In this document: positions 8,053 through 15,585 of the stretch, piece after piece
Position numbering within the stretch: position 1 is the first letter of the stretch
How the letters are laid out: every line of letters starts with the position of its first letter
Assembly (NCBI GenBank): GCA_964487355.1
Contig: CAZAPS010000016.1
Span: forward strand, 1 to 34,996
DNA: 34,996 nucleotides
Source: JAXGYX01 sp964487355
GTDB taxonomy: Bacteria > Bacillota > Clostridia > Saccharofermentanales > Fastidiosipilaceae
Direction of reading: 5' to 3'
Program-made: the position numbers and the translations under genes
Notes under the pieces: model-generated
The model's input: the letters and a program-made list of their open reading frames with translations, nothing else
What the model was told of the DNA's origin: nothing
The model's database searches: none

Positions 8053-8325
8053 ATGACAAAATTGGTAAAAGTTGAAGTGTGCGCCTGCACACGCTGTTCC
8101 ATGGTGGGGTCGATGGAAATAGCTCAGGATATCCTCCTGTTGCAAGGTGAAGTGGATGAGGAGGACAATCTTCGTTACAACATAGAGCTGGTCAATATCT
8201 CAAGACCTGAACTGACAAAGGCTGATGGCGAAGCTCCACTGGTCATCGTGAACGGCAAGGAGTTTTTTAAAGCTGAGTCGGCAACCGTCATGGATGAAGT
8301 GATTCGTCAGTCCCAACAGGAGTGA
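8053..8325 (+). CDS. small CxCTxC thioredoxin-fold-like protein next to the [FeFe] hydrogenase
   Basis: A 90-residue protein with a CACTRC motif (Cys8, Cys10, Cys13 or nearby) close to the N terminus, followed by a helix (MEIAQDIL) and a C-terminal PLVIVNGKEFFKA strand pattern. This resembles small thioredoxin-like/2Fe-2S domains related to the NuoE family, but a fourth cluster cysteine is missing. An earlier ATG at 8014 was rejected because GGAGG (8041-8045) points to the ATG at 8053. It ends 49 bases before the hydrogenase gene on the same strand, so a role in electron delivery or maturation of that enzyme is plausible but inferred from context only. Confidence 0.75.
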   Translation: MTKLVKVEVCACTRCSMVGSMEIAQDILLLQGEVDEEDNLRYNIELVNISRPELTKADGEAPLVIVNGKEFFKAESATVMDEVIRQSQQE

Positions 8326-8374
8326 TCGATGGAACTCATAAAATTTTATAATCATGTTAGTGAGAGGTATGAGC

Positions 8375-9898
8375 ATGAGACAGAGTATGCAGGGTGTTTT
8401 TACAGCGGTGACAAAAATTCGGCGTCATGTGTTTACGGCCGTTGCGCGCTATGCTTATCAGCGCGACCGCGAAGTGGACACTTTCCGCGATTTTTACGCG
8501 ATTCCCTATCAAATCAGCCCGGGAGAAAAACCACAATATAGAGACAGTGTGCTGGTCGAGCGTGGAGTGTCCCGAGAACGTGCGCGCCTCGCAGTGGGTA
8601 TGCCGCTTCGTCCGGTAAATGAGTATTTGGACCTGGCGACCGGTTTTGATGAAATTGACAAGAGTGAGACGGCGCTCGCCGAACCGATTGTGAATGTGAT
8701 CACCTTCGCCTGTGAGGCCTGCCCGACAAAGACGTTTCGCGTGACTTCAAACTGCAGACGCTGCACCGCTCATCCGTGCACCACGGTCTGCCCCAAGAAC
8801 TGTATCACAATCGAGCGATCGGGAGCTGTCATTGATGAGGATGTCTGTATCCGCTGTGGCCGCTGCGTGGCGGCCTGCCCTTACAACGCGATCATTGAGT
8901 TTGGACGTCCCTGCGCCGAAGCCTGCGGAGCGGACGCGATCGGAAGCGATGAGCTGGGCCGGGCCAAGATTGATTATGACAAATGTGTCTCCTGCGGTCT
9001 ATGCATGTCCAACTGTCCGTTCGGCGCGATCGCGGATAAATCTGAAATATTCCAAGTGATTAACGCCATTCGGGACGGCGCGGAGGTGGTGGCGCAGATC
9101 GCCCCGGCTTTTGTCGGTCAATTTGGTCCACTGGCGACTCCGAATAAGATATTCAACGGCATCAAGGCGCTTGGCTTCGCCGATGTGGTCGAGGTCGCGA
9201 ACGGCGCGGATGTCAGTTCCATGCATGAGGCCGAAGAGTTTTTGGAGCTGGTTCCGGAAAAACAACCATTCATGGCGACCAGCTGTTGCCCTGCCTGGGC
9301 CAGCTTCGCCAAGCACGTGTTGCCTGAAGAGTTGAAGGACTATGTATCCGCCTCCTCGACTCCGATGGTGGCGAGCGCCGAATTGATTAAAAAAAGTCAT
9401 CCGGACGCGAAGGTTGTCTTTATCGGACCCTGCGTGGCGAAAAAAGCGGAGAGTATGAGGGAAGATGTCCGTCCGTTCATTGATTTTGTACTGACCTATG
9501 AGGAATTAATGGGAATGCTGGTCGCGCGCCAGGTGGAATTGTCGGAAATGTCCGATGAATTCGAGTCTCCCATGGCGTCAACGACCGGCCGTCGGTACGC
9601 CGTCGCATCCAATGTCTCGTCCGCGATTGTCTCATGTGTTCAGGAATTGGCGCCCGACAGAGAGGAAATCAAGACAGTGAACGCCGATTCTTTGGCGGAT
9701 TGCAAGAAAATGTTGATTCTAGCGAAAAACCATAAATACGATGGCTATCTTTTGGAAGGAATGGCCTGTCCGGGTGGCTGCATTGGCGGCGCGGGCACGC
9801 TCGCTCCACTCAGGCAGGCCGCTAAAGCGGTGGAAGATTATGCGCGACAATCACCTTATTCAAGCGCGTCACAAAATCCGCATAGCGCTGCTGAGTAA
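8375..9898 (+). CDS. monomeric [FeFe] hydrogenase, group B-like
   Basis: A 507-residue iron-sulfur enzyme that reversibly reduces protons to hydrogen. About residues 110-245 hold ferredoxin-type cysteine motifs (CIRCGRCVAACP and CVSCGLCMSNCP) plus a further Cys-rich segment (CRRCTAHPCTTVCP). The H-cluster domain has all three signatures: TSCCPAW (Cys304/305), FIGPCVAKKAE (Cys353) and EGMACPGGCIGG (Cys465, Cys469). All H-cluster ligands are present. The TSCCPAW form and domain order fit group B enzymes. Three ATGs are possible (8354, 8369, 8375); GAGAGG at 8362-8367 best fits 8375. The maturases HydE, HydF and HydG are not in the window. The small CxCTxC gene just upstream is probably cotranscribed. 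Confidence 0.93.
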   Translation: MRQSMQGVFTAVTKIRRHVFTAVARYAYQRDREVDTFRDFYAIPYQISPGEKPQYRDSVLVERGVSRERARLAVGMPLRPVNEYLDLATGFDEIDKSETALAEPIVNVITFACEACPTKTFRVTSNCRRCTAHPCTTVCPKNCITIERSGAVIDEDVCIRCGRCVAACPYNAIIEFGRPCAEACGADAIGSDELGRAKIDYDKCVSCGLCMSNCPFGAIADKSEIFQVINAIRDGAEVVAQIAPAFVGQFGPLATPNKIFNGIKALGFADVVEVANGADVSSMHEAEEFLELVPEKQPFMATSCCPAWASFAKHVLPEELKDYVSASSTPMVASAELIKKSHPDAKVVFIGPCVAKKAESMREDVRPFIDFVLTYEELMGMLVARQVELSEMSDEFESPMASTTGRRYAVASNVSSAIVSCVQELAPDREEIKTVNADSLADCKKMLILAKNHKYDGYLLEGMACPGGCIGGAGTLAPLRQAAKAVEDYARQSPYSSASQNPHSAAE

Positions 9899-10043
9899 AT
9901 GGTGATTAGATTACATGGGATTAATGAGTAATATCAGTATCTCAGCGGTATCTTAATTCACGTTTATAGTGTATAATAGTATCAATCAGCATCTATTCGG
10001 TTCGCACCCGAAAATGAATTAAATAGAATTGAGAGGTGATCAA
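9899..10043 (+). promoter_or_regulatory. intergenic region with a TATAAT box before the DUF4870-like gene
   Basis: TATAAT is at 9972-9977 but no recognisable -35 precedes it at 16-18 nt. A short hairpin TTCGG/CCGAA lies around 9998-10014. No terminator for the hydrogenase gene is visible. Confidence 0.35.
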
Positions 10044-10514
10044 ATGAACAAAATTGTATATCAAGATCATGTTTCTTCAATTGGCAATCAAAAGGCCAAC
10101 ATTATCGCGTTGATTGTATATGTGGCGCCGGTTGTATTGGCTTGGATTCCTGTGATTCGCTACTTTGCGTGGGCGCTGCCGCTTGTCTTTTTCTTTCTGG
10201 AAAAAAACAGTCAGTTTGTCAAATTTCACGCCATGCAGTCCACTCTGCTGGAATTGATCGGATCGTTGTTGAGCATTGTGGTTTCGATTATTTATTCAGT
10301 CACGGTGTCTCGCGCTTTTTACAACCCATACCGTATAGGCTCCGGTTTAGGCGCCTTGGGATTGATATCGTTCCTCAGTGTGCTGGTCTCGCTGGCGATT
10401 CTTGTTTTCTCAATTATCGCGGTGATCAAGGCATACAAATACGAGGCCTATCATCTGCCGGTGATCGGTAAGCTGGCGGATAAACTGGTGGAACGGTTCT
10501 CTAAAACCTCGTAA
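10044..10514 (+). CDS. DUF4870/Tic20-like small membrane protein
   Basis: A 156-residue protein with three to four hydrophobic helices (about 20-60, 75-95 and 110-140). The stretch FFLEKNSQFVKFHAMQS between helices resembles the conserved loop of DUF4870 proteins (usually xxFVxFHAxQ). The start is ATG 10044 after AGAGGTGAT at 10032-10040; a TTG 15 bases upstream overlaps that site and was rejected. The function of the family is not established. A lipoprotein gene follows after 22 bases, suggesting a membrane-associated operon. Confidence 0.75.
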   Translation: MNKIVYQDHVSSIGNQKANIIALIVYVAPVVLAWIPVIRYFAWALPLVFFFLEKNSQFVKFHAMQSTLLELIGSLLSIVVSIIYSVTVSRAFYNPYRIGSGLGALGLISFLSVLVSLAILVFSIIAVIKAYKYEAYHLPVIGKLADKLVERFSKTS

Positions 10515-10536
10515 CATTTGAGAGGGGGTTATGACT

Positions 10537-11358
10537 ATGAAAAGGACTGTCAAAATAATTGTTTCGGCGATCGCGCTGACATTGGTATTGTCCGCTTGTT
10601 CCCCTTTACGAAAATTACCATCTTTGCCGGGATTGAATCTCAATGATCTGACAACAAAAGAGACGATCGATTCGACGGACAGCGTTTGGCGCACAGAGCA
10701 AAGCTCCGAGTCTAAGGATACGCAGGCTTCTCAACCGACAAAAGACTATGTTGCCGGAGACACATCCGGGTGGACCGGTTTTTATGAGCAGTACATGGAA
10801 CGGATGTCCGAGGGATCCAGCGAGCTGATCGAGGCCGCGACCGTGTCCAATCCGATGTTGGGATTGCATTTCCTTTCCTTGATGGAAGGGGACCTCGAAT
10901 TGGCCTTTACCTCAGCTTTTTTCGCGGCTGACTCGGCTGAAGTTCTACCATTTGTCTTTGGAATGTTTGGTGGATCCAACTTTAAATACGAGACCAAAGG
11001 TGATACCGCGAAAATGAGTTTTACAAGCTCGGAAGGAGAATCCATGGTATATACACTGCGTTTTGACGGAAAAGAGACCGCTCAACTGACGAGTGAACTG
11101 AATGGGTCAGTCAGACTGGTGATGGATATTTTCCTGACAGACGAATACGCGGCGAAAAGCGTATATAATGTCGAGAGTTCGACATTGACCAGAATGGTTG
11201 TGTTCACCAATGGAGATGTCTTCGCGGGCTTTGGCTCAAGCAGTCAACCATCCGGATTGTATGGCAACCCGGCCGCCCCTTCCCGATCAGATTTCCTGGA
11301 TGGATTGGAGTCGCTCATGTCCTATAAAAACGGAAATTTTGAGAGCAACATTAAATAA
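10537..11358 (+). CDS. lipoprotein of unknown function
   Basis: A 273-residue protein with a Lys/Arg n-region, a hydrophobic core and the lipobox LVLSAC, so it is expected to be lipidated and anchored outside the membrane. A Ser/Thr/Gln-rich linker (about 35-70) precedes a domain of about 190 residues that I do not recognise. The start at 10537 is preferred over ATG 10531, because the purine-rich site ending at 10528 leaves only 2 nt before the earlier ATG. It follows the DUF4870-like gene by 22 bases and precedes a second lipoprotein by about 100 bases. Confidence 0.78.
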   Translation: MKRTVKIIVSAIALTLVLSACSPLRKLPSLPGLNLNDLTTKETIDSTDSVWRTEQSSESKDTQASQPTKDYVAGDTSGWTGFYEQYMERMSEGSSELIEAATVSNPMLGLHFLSLMEGDLELAFTSAFFAADSAEVLPFVFGMFGGSNFKYETKGDTAKMSFTSSEGESMVYTLRFDGKETAQLTSELNGSVRLVMDIFLTDEYAAKSVYNVESSTLTRMVVFTNGDVFAGFGSSSQPSGLYGNPAAPSRSDFLDGLESLMSYKNGNFESNIK

Positions 11359-11462
11359 ATATTTCATGAACGCGGTTGATCGCCTCGGCCACCGAACATT
11401 ATTTTTTAATCCTGTTTCGAGTACCGATCCGGTTAATCGCTTAGTTTAAAGGAAAAATGATC

Positions 11463-11915
11463 ATGAAACACAAAACAAGCGCTCGAGTTTCAATACTGCT
11501 TCTCCCTGCGATGTTGTTGTTCTTAGTGGCATGTGGCGGGCCTCTGAAGAAAATGACCGAACTCGACACCTACAATTTTGGTGACGATCATATCCCGTCG
11601 ATTCGAAGGGTTGTCGGCACCAGACAGGTGACCGGATTTGAGACAAAAGTCGATGGCAATGGGGATATGTCGCAGATGTATCAATACCGCAGCAATACCG
11701 TCTATGATGATTTGGATCAGTATGGCAACTACCTTGTCGACCGGCTGAACTATGTGGTCACCATCGGTGGAGATCTCCAAGAGGAGAGCGGATCGATCCA
11801 ACTCGCCACGGAATCCATCGATGAAGGGAAAATCATTCTATTCGATATCGAATGGAGTGCCGGTCAATACAAGTTCACCATGTTGAAAACGATCGGCACA
11901 GTTACCCGATACTGA
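11463..11915 (+). CDS. small lipoprotein of unknown function
   Basis: A 150-residue protein with a basic start (MKHKTSAR), a hydrophobic stretch and the lipobox LVAC followed by GG. The mature part is about 125 residues, rich in Asp, Tyr and Gly, with no motif I recognise. AAAGGA at 11448-11453 supports ATG 11463; an ATG two codons earlier sits too close. It shares the general plan of the preceding lipoprotein but no clear sequence similarity. The strong terminator at 11968-12004 ends this unit. Confidence 0.75.
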   Translation: MKHKTSARVSILLLPAMLLFLVACGGPLKKMTELDTYNFGDDHIPSIRRVVGTRQVTGFETKVDGNGDMSQMYQYRSNTVYDDLDQYGNYLVDRLNYVVTIGGDLQEESGSIQLATESIDEGKIILFDIEWSAGQYKFTMLKTIGTVTRY

Positions 11916-11967
11916 CGGACAACGGACCGCCGTGGTCGATCGTGAACAGCACGATGCTTCTAACAAA

Positions 11968-12004
11968 AGAGGCTGTCTCACTTTTTTGAGACAGCCCCTT
12001 TTTA
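11968..12004. terminator. intrinsic terminator between convergent genes
   Basis: A perfect 10-bp stem GGCTGTCTCA (11971-11980) / TGAGACAGCC (11987-11996) with a CTTTTT loop, then CCTTTTT. On the minus strand the same stem runs into CTCTTTTG, so it may also end the iolE-like transcript. Confidence 0.88.
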
Positions 12005-12057
12005 TGCGAAATAATCAGTCACAACTCTTTGCGTGACTCGATGGCTCCATCTGATTC

Positions 12058-12957
12058 TCACAATCCGGTCTGCTCACGCACATAGGCGCGGGCCTGGAGG
12101 GCGACCTCCAAGGGGTTGGCGATATCCGGATCTTGTTCCGCCTCGACAACCATCCAACCCTCGTAGTCTCTCTCTGACAATATTTTGAAAATAGCCGGAA
12201 AATCAACCATGCCATCCGGGTCTCCGGGGATTGTGAACACACCGGAAGGGATTGACCGCAGAAAGCTGCGTCTCTCGTCGCGCACCCGGCGCAGCACATC
12301 CGGTCGCACATTCTTTAAATGAACATGTTTGATTCGGTCAAAATGTCTGTCTAAAATATCAATCGGATCTTCACCGGAGAATGTCAAATGTCCGCAATCA
12401 TAAAGTAAATGGACATATTTAGGATCGGTCAATGCCATTAGTTTGTCGACTTCCTCTGTGGTTTGCACCGTGGTGGTCATGTGGTGGTGATAAACCAATT
12501 TCATCCCCATATCGTCCGCGATCTTGCCGAGTTTGTTGAGACCTTGAGACAACTCTTCAAATTGGTCATCATTTAAAATGGGCTTTTCCGCAAACGGCGT
12601 GTTCCAGCAATGTTGAATCGAGAAACTCTGGTCTGAGGTATTGACGAGTGTGGCGCCGATCGCCTTTAGAAAATAACAATGATCGACAAACGCACGTTCG
12701 TTCTTCCAATAAGGGTCGTTATTTAAATACGTGCTGATCCAGGCGGTGATGGCGGACAAGCCGCGACGCTTAAATTCTTTATTGAGAATCGCCGGGTCGC
12801 GCGGATACTGACAGCCGATTTCCGTGCCGACATAACCGCCCAGCGCGATCTCGCTAATCGTTTGCTTGAACGTGTTGTCCGCGCCCATTTCGGGCATGTC
12901 ATCTTCGGTCCATGCGATTGGGGCGATGCCGATACGAACCTTGTTTTTGTCTAGCAT
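12058..12957 (-). CDS. IolE-like inosose dehydratase / sugar-phosphate isomerase-epimerase family
   Basis: A 299-residue TIM-barrel protein of the xylose isomerase-like superfamily. The N terminus (KVRIGIAPIAWTEDDMPEMG) and the region ISEIALGGYVGTEIG are characteristic of IolE, which dehydrates 2-keto-myo-inositol. Metal-site residues are seen in LVYHHHMTT, LLYDCGHL, HVHLKNVRP and MVVEAEQD. Length equals Bacillus IolE within a few residues. The start at 12957 follows AAGGAG (12970-12965); upstream ATGs were rejected for lack of such a site. It sits downstream of an RpiB-like isomerase and no other iol gene is present, so the substrate may be another keto-sugar. Family assignment is firm; exact substrate is not. 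Confidence 0.85.
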   Translation of the reverse strand: MLDKNKVRIGIAPIAWTEDDMPEMGADNTFKQTISEIALGGYVGTEIGCQYPRDPAILNKEFKRRGLSAITAWISTYLNNDPYWKNERAFVDHCYFLKAIGATLVNTSDQSFSIQHCWNTPFAEKPILNDDQFEELSQGLNKLGKIADDMGMKLVYHHHMTTTVQTTEEVDKLMALTDPKYVHLLYDCGHLTFSGEDPIDILDRHFDRIKHVHLKNVRPDVLRRVRDERRSFLRSIPSGVFTIPGDPDGMVDFPAIFKILSERDYEGWMVVEAEQDPDIANPLEVALQARAYVREQTGL

Positions 12958-13036
12958 TGTCGTACTCCTTTTTCCTTTTCCTCTACTAGTGGCAATAATC
13001 ACATTGAAGGTTTGTGTGGACTAGTCTTCGACTCTG

Positions 13037-13684
13037 TCAAAAACCTGTTTCTGAGATTTTTCGCTCCACAGCGGCTTTTAGATCGACGGATTGACAGTCA
13101 CGCAAAAATTGCGTGCGGAAGGACTCCCGGCGCAGGACATGTCGCAGCATATCTGAATCAATTTGATCCACAATTGTGATCATATCGTTATGCGTGATTT
13201 TCTTCATATCATTTAATATTTTTGCGTTGCGTTGTTCCGAAGCGGCGTTTTCAGCGGGATAACCCATGCCAAATTCTTTGATGAAAAGTTTTTCGAAGAG
13301 ATAGCGCATGTTCAGCTCGCCCCCCCAGCCAAATCCCTTCGCGTACGGAAGCGCCAACGCGTTGCCACCATTGACCTGAGTGAACAAAAACGCGTCTGTC
13401 GGATCCTGGGCATGTCCGCACTCAACGCCCGGGAAGGCGTTGCAGGCCAACATCGCGCCTATGCCGGTTCCACAGCCGGTGACTACAAAATCAGCCGCGC
13501 CTCCGTTTAGAATCAACGCGGTCATCAGCCCAACCTCGTTGTACGTAAGATGCTCGTCATCGGTGTCGAACTGACCGTAGTTGACAACCGTATGTCCGTG
13601 CTCCGCCGCGGCGGCACTCAGTTCCCGGTGAATTAGTTCGTTCTTTCCTGATTGGCTGTATTCCATTATCAAAGCGATTTTCAT
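13037..13684 (-). CDS. RpiB/LacA/LacB-family sugar-phosphate isomerase
   Basis: A 215-residue protein. The N-terminal half is RpiB-like, with the signature VTGCGTGIGAMLACNAFPGV, in which the GCGTG cysteine is the usual catalytic base. The C-terminal extension of about 60 residues matches the longer members of this family rather than classical 150-residue RpiB. These enzymes isomerise aldose and ketose phosphates. The start follows AGGAGG (13695-13690). It is the first gene of a two-gene minus-strand unit with the IolE-like gene, separated by 79 bases. The promoter region carries an 18-bp palindrome, so the unit is probably substrate-regulated. Confidence 0.85.
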   Translation of the reverse strand: MKIALIMEYSQSGKNELIHRELSAAAAEHGHTVVNYGQFDTDDEHLTYNEVGLMTALILNGGAADFVVTGCGTGIGAMLACNAFPGVECGHAQDPTDAFLFTQVNGGNALALPYAKGFGWGGELNMRYLFEKLFIKEFGMGYPAENAASEQRNAKILNDMKKITHNDMITIVDQIDSDMLRHVLRRESFRTQFLRDCQSVDLKAAVERKISETGF

Positions 13685-13718
13685 TTGAACCTCCTGACAT
13701 AAATGTGCACAATTACAC

Positions 13719-13736
13719 TAAACTGTATACAGTTTA
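13719..13736. promoter_or_regulatory. 18-bp perfect palindrome, probable operator
   Basis: TAAACTGTATACAGTTTA reads identically on both strands. The core TGTATACA resembles operators of GntR-family repressors. It lies just downstream of a minus-strand TATAAT (13750-13745), so a bound protein would cover the start site of the RpiB/IolE-like unit. It is also upstream of the divergent aldolase gene. Confidence 0.65.
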
Positions 13737-13824
13737 CCATACTGATTATATGATTGCCATTATTTCGTATAATAAACCAGATAGCGAAAACCGACCATCC
13801 ATAAAACGAAACGAGGGACTCATC

Positions 13825-14922
13825 ATGAGGCTGTCTTATGAAAATGACTATAGTGAGGGCTGTCTTCCGGAAATATTGGATTGTTTATGTAAAACTAATT
13901 TTGAACAGACCTCCGGCTATGGTGTCGATCAATATTCAGAATCCGCCACCCAACGGATCGCGATGGAGCTGGGTGTTGAACGCTCGTCGATTGATGTTTT
14001 TTTCACTACCGGAGGAACGCTGGCGAACGCGGCGGTTATCACCCACCTGCTGAGACCGCACCAAGGTGTGTTGTCGGCGACCTGTGGACATATCAATCAT
14101 CACGAGAGTGGCGCGATTGAGGCCGGTGGGCACAAAATTCTGGAGATTCATTCGGACCCTCACTCCGGCAAAATTGACACTGACTATTTGGAAAACCACT
14201 TGACCGAGTTTTGGTCTGACCCCGTCCGCGAGCACATGGTGCAGCCGGGTATGATTTATCTGTCCAATCTGAATGAGCAAGGATCGTTTTATGATGCCGT
14301 GGAACTGGAGAGGATCCGCATGATCGCCGATCGATATGATTTGCCGATCTATATGGACGGCGCGCGGTTGGGAACAGCTTTGATGGCGGCGGGCGATGGG
14401 TTGCGCATGGAAGATCTGCCGAGGCTGGTTGATGTGTTCACGATTGGCGGAACGAAAATGGGCGCGCTGTTTGGCGAGGCGATCGTGTTCACCGGCCGCA
14501 AGCCTTCTGCGAATTACGTGAAGGATTTTTATTGGATACTAAAACAAAAAGGTGGACGGCTGGCGAAAGGAAGGCTGCTGGGCCTGCAGTTTGACCGCCT
14601 ATTTACCGACGGACTGTACTTTACAGCGGCCGCGCACGCGAATGAGCAGGCGGAAAAATTGCGCGAGGGGTTTCGTCTAAGAAATATTCCTTTGTGGGTG
14701 GACAATGCGGGAAATCAGGTATTCGTACTTTTGAAACCTGAACAGGAAGAACACATGATGCGAACATTTAAGTTTGAAAGATGGAGTGAACCTTCAGCGG
14801 ATGAACTATTGGGATTTGGTTTGAATGAGCCACATCGCCTTGTCCGTCTATGCACATCATTCGCGACCGCGTCGGATCAGGCGAATCGCTGGTTTGAGGT
14901 TTGGGATCAAATGCGGGTATAA
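13825..14922 (+). CDS. threonine aldolase-like PLP enzyme (beta-eliminating lyase family)
   Basis: A 365-residue fold-type I PLP enzyme. Visible motifs are the TTGGTLANAAVI loop, the glycine/histidine segment CGHINHHESGAIEAGGHK, the cofactor aspartate in YMDGARLGTAL, and the Schiff-base lysine in FTIGGTKMGALFGEA (Lys211). These are the hallmarks of low-specificity L-threonine aldolases (LtaE), which split threonine to glycine and acetaldehyde. The GGTKxGALFGEA form is the subgroup common in Firmicutes. A longer reading frame begins at 13705, but GAGGG at 13813-13817 and the family's usual start support ATG 13825. It is divergent from the RpiB-like gene and shares its operator region. Confidence 0.85.
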   Translation: MRLSYENDYSEGCLPEILDCLCKTNFEQTSGYGVDQYSESATQRIAMELGVERSSIDVFFTTGGTLANAAVITHLLRPHQGVLSATCGHINHHESGAIEAGGHKILEIHSDPHSGKIDTDYLENHLTEFWSDPVREHMVQPGMIYLSNLNEQGSFYDAVELERIRMIADRYDLPIYMDGARLGTALMAAGDGLRMEDLPRLVDVFTIGGTKMGALFGEAIVFTGRKPSANYVKDFYWILKQKGGRLAKGRLLGLQFDRLFTDGLYFTAAAHANEQAEKLREGFRLRNIPLWVDNAGNQVFVLLKPEQEEHMMRTFKFERWSEPSADELLGFGLNEPHRLVRLCTSFATASDQANRWFEVWDQMRV

Positions 14923-14963
14923 GTCGCGACTGAAATAATGGACCGTCGGGCGTGCGATGTCCG

Positions 14964-14989
14964 ACCGACCTTGTCCGGGCGGTGTTTTT
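14964..14989 (+). terminator. probable terminator after the aldolase-like gene
   Basis: ACCGACC (14964-14970) pairs with GGGCGGT (14977-14983) with one mismatch over a 6-nt loop, followed by GTTTTT. Weaker than the other terminators here. Confidence 0.5.
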
Positions 14990-15022
14990 ATATTGCAGCG
15001 TGTCGTTTGGAAGATCGTTCAC

Positions 15023-15238
15023 TTATTCGATGTCTTTAAAAAATGCTGACAAAGGAATTTCGAACGCCTTGCAAATCTGAATCAGCTTATGAACTGTAAT
15101 GTTTGAGTTGCCTTTTTCGATATCGTGGATATATGTTCGATTGATTTTTGAGCGAAAGGCAAGTTCGAGTCCGGTCATTTCCAAGCTTTCTCTAATTTCT
15201 TTTACATGTTTTCCAATCATCGACGCGTTAGGGTACAT
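15023..15238 (-). CDS. XRE-family helix-turn-helix regulator
   Basis: A 71-residue protein that is little more than one Cro/C1-type helix-turn-helix: GKHVKEIRESLEMTGLELA, then the recognition-helix region SKINRTYIHDIEKGNSNIT, then the closing helix LIQICKAFEIPLSAFF. It has no sensing domain. The start follows AAGGAG in the 15246-15252 region. No toxin, restriction or phage gene is adjacent. Directly upstream is a long AT-rich region with a 14-bp inverted repeat that could be its own operator. Confidence 0.85.
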   Translation of the reverse strand: MYPNASMIGKHVKEIRESLEMTGLELAFRSKINRTYIHDIEKGNSNITVHKLIQICKAFEIPLSAFFKDIE

Positions 15239-15585
15239 AGGTGTTCTCCTTTCAAATTAAGATTTAAAGATTCAATTAGTATGAATAATATTCGCATTAG
15301 TTGCTATATTATTAGTGTAATTGCTAATAATATAGCATAATTATAAAAAACAATCTCTATGATTTTGAAATAATCACAACCATCGACTATCTGATTTAGA
15401 CCGAATTAAGTTGAGATTTCTCAAGAAATGAATAAGCTACCGGATATTCATTTACCCCATACCACATTTTGCGCGTCGACACCCCACTGCTGAGTCAAAG
15501 GTCGGCTGACCATAATCGAGAAGATCGCATGCTAAAATTGAAATTATGTTATCCTCTTAACTAATGTAAATATAAAGGAAAATAA
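15239..15585. other. AT-rich intergenic region between the XRE gene and hflX
   Basis: About 350 bases without a gene. It contains the 14-bp inverted repeat at 15302-15337 and several ATTAG/CTAAT pentamers. A possible hflX promoter (TTGAAA 15538-15543, 18-nt spacer, TAATGT 15562-15567) and the hflX ribosome binding site (AAAGGA at 15574-15579) lie at its right end. No ORF or RNA gene is supported in the middle. Confidence 0.5.
15302..15337. repeat. 14-bp perfect inverted repeat
   Basis: TGCTATATTATTAG (15302-15315) and CTAATAATATAGCA (15324-15337) are exact reverse complements separated by TGTAATTG. It lies 64 bases upstream of the XRE gene start. It may be a dyad operator for that regulator or form a hairpin in the leader; there is no GC-rich stem or T-run to make it a terminator. 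Confidence 0.7.

Noticed and set aside
7861..8145. A 94-codon minus-strand frame over the promoter and leader region
   Set aside because: No ribosome binding site, low-complexity AT-rich translation, and it overlaps the well-supported start of the 8053 gene.
8329..8541. A 70-codon frame with a good AGGAG site, overlapping the hydrogenase start in another frame
   Set aside because: Its sequence shows no family features and the hydrogenase frame has the expected N-terminal helix from 8375. A frameshift is not needed because the hydrogenase frame is complete.
13705..13824. A 40-residue N-terminal extension of the aldolase-like protein
   Set aside because: It runs through the palindromic operator and promoter region and lacks a ribosome binding site.
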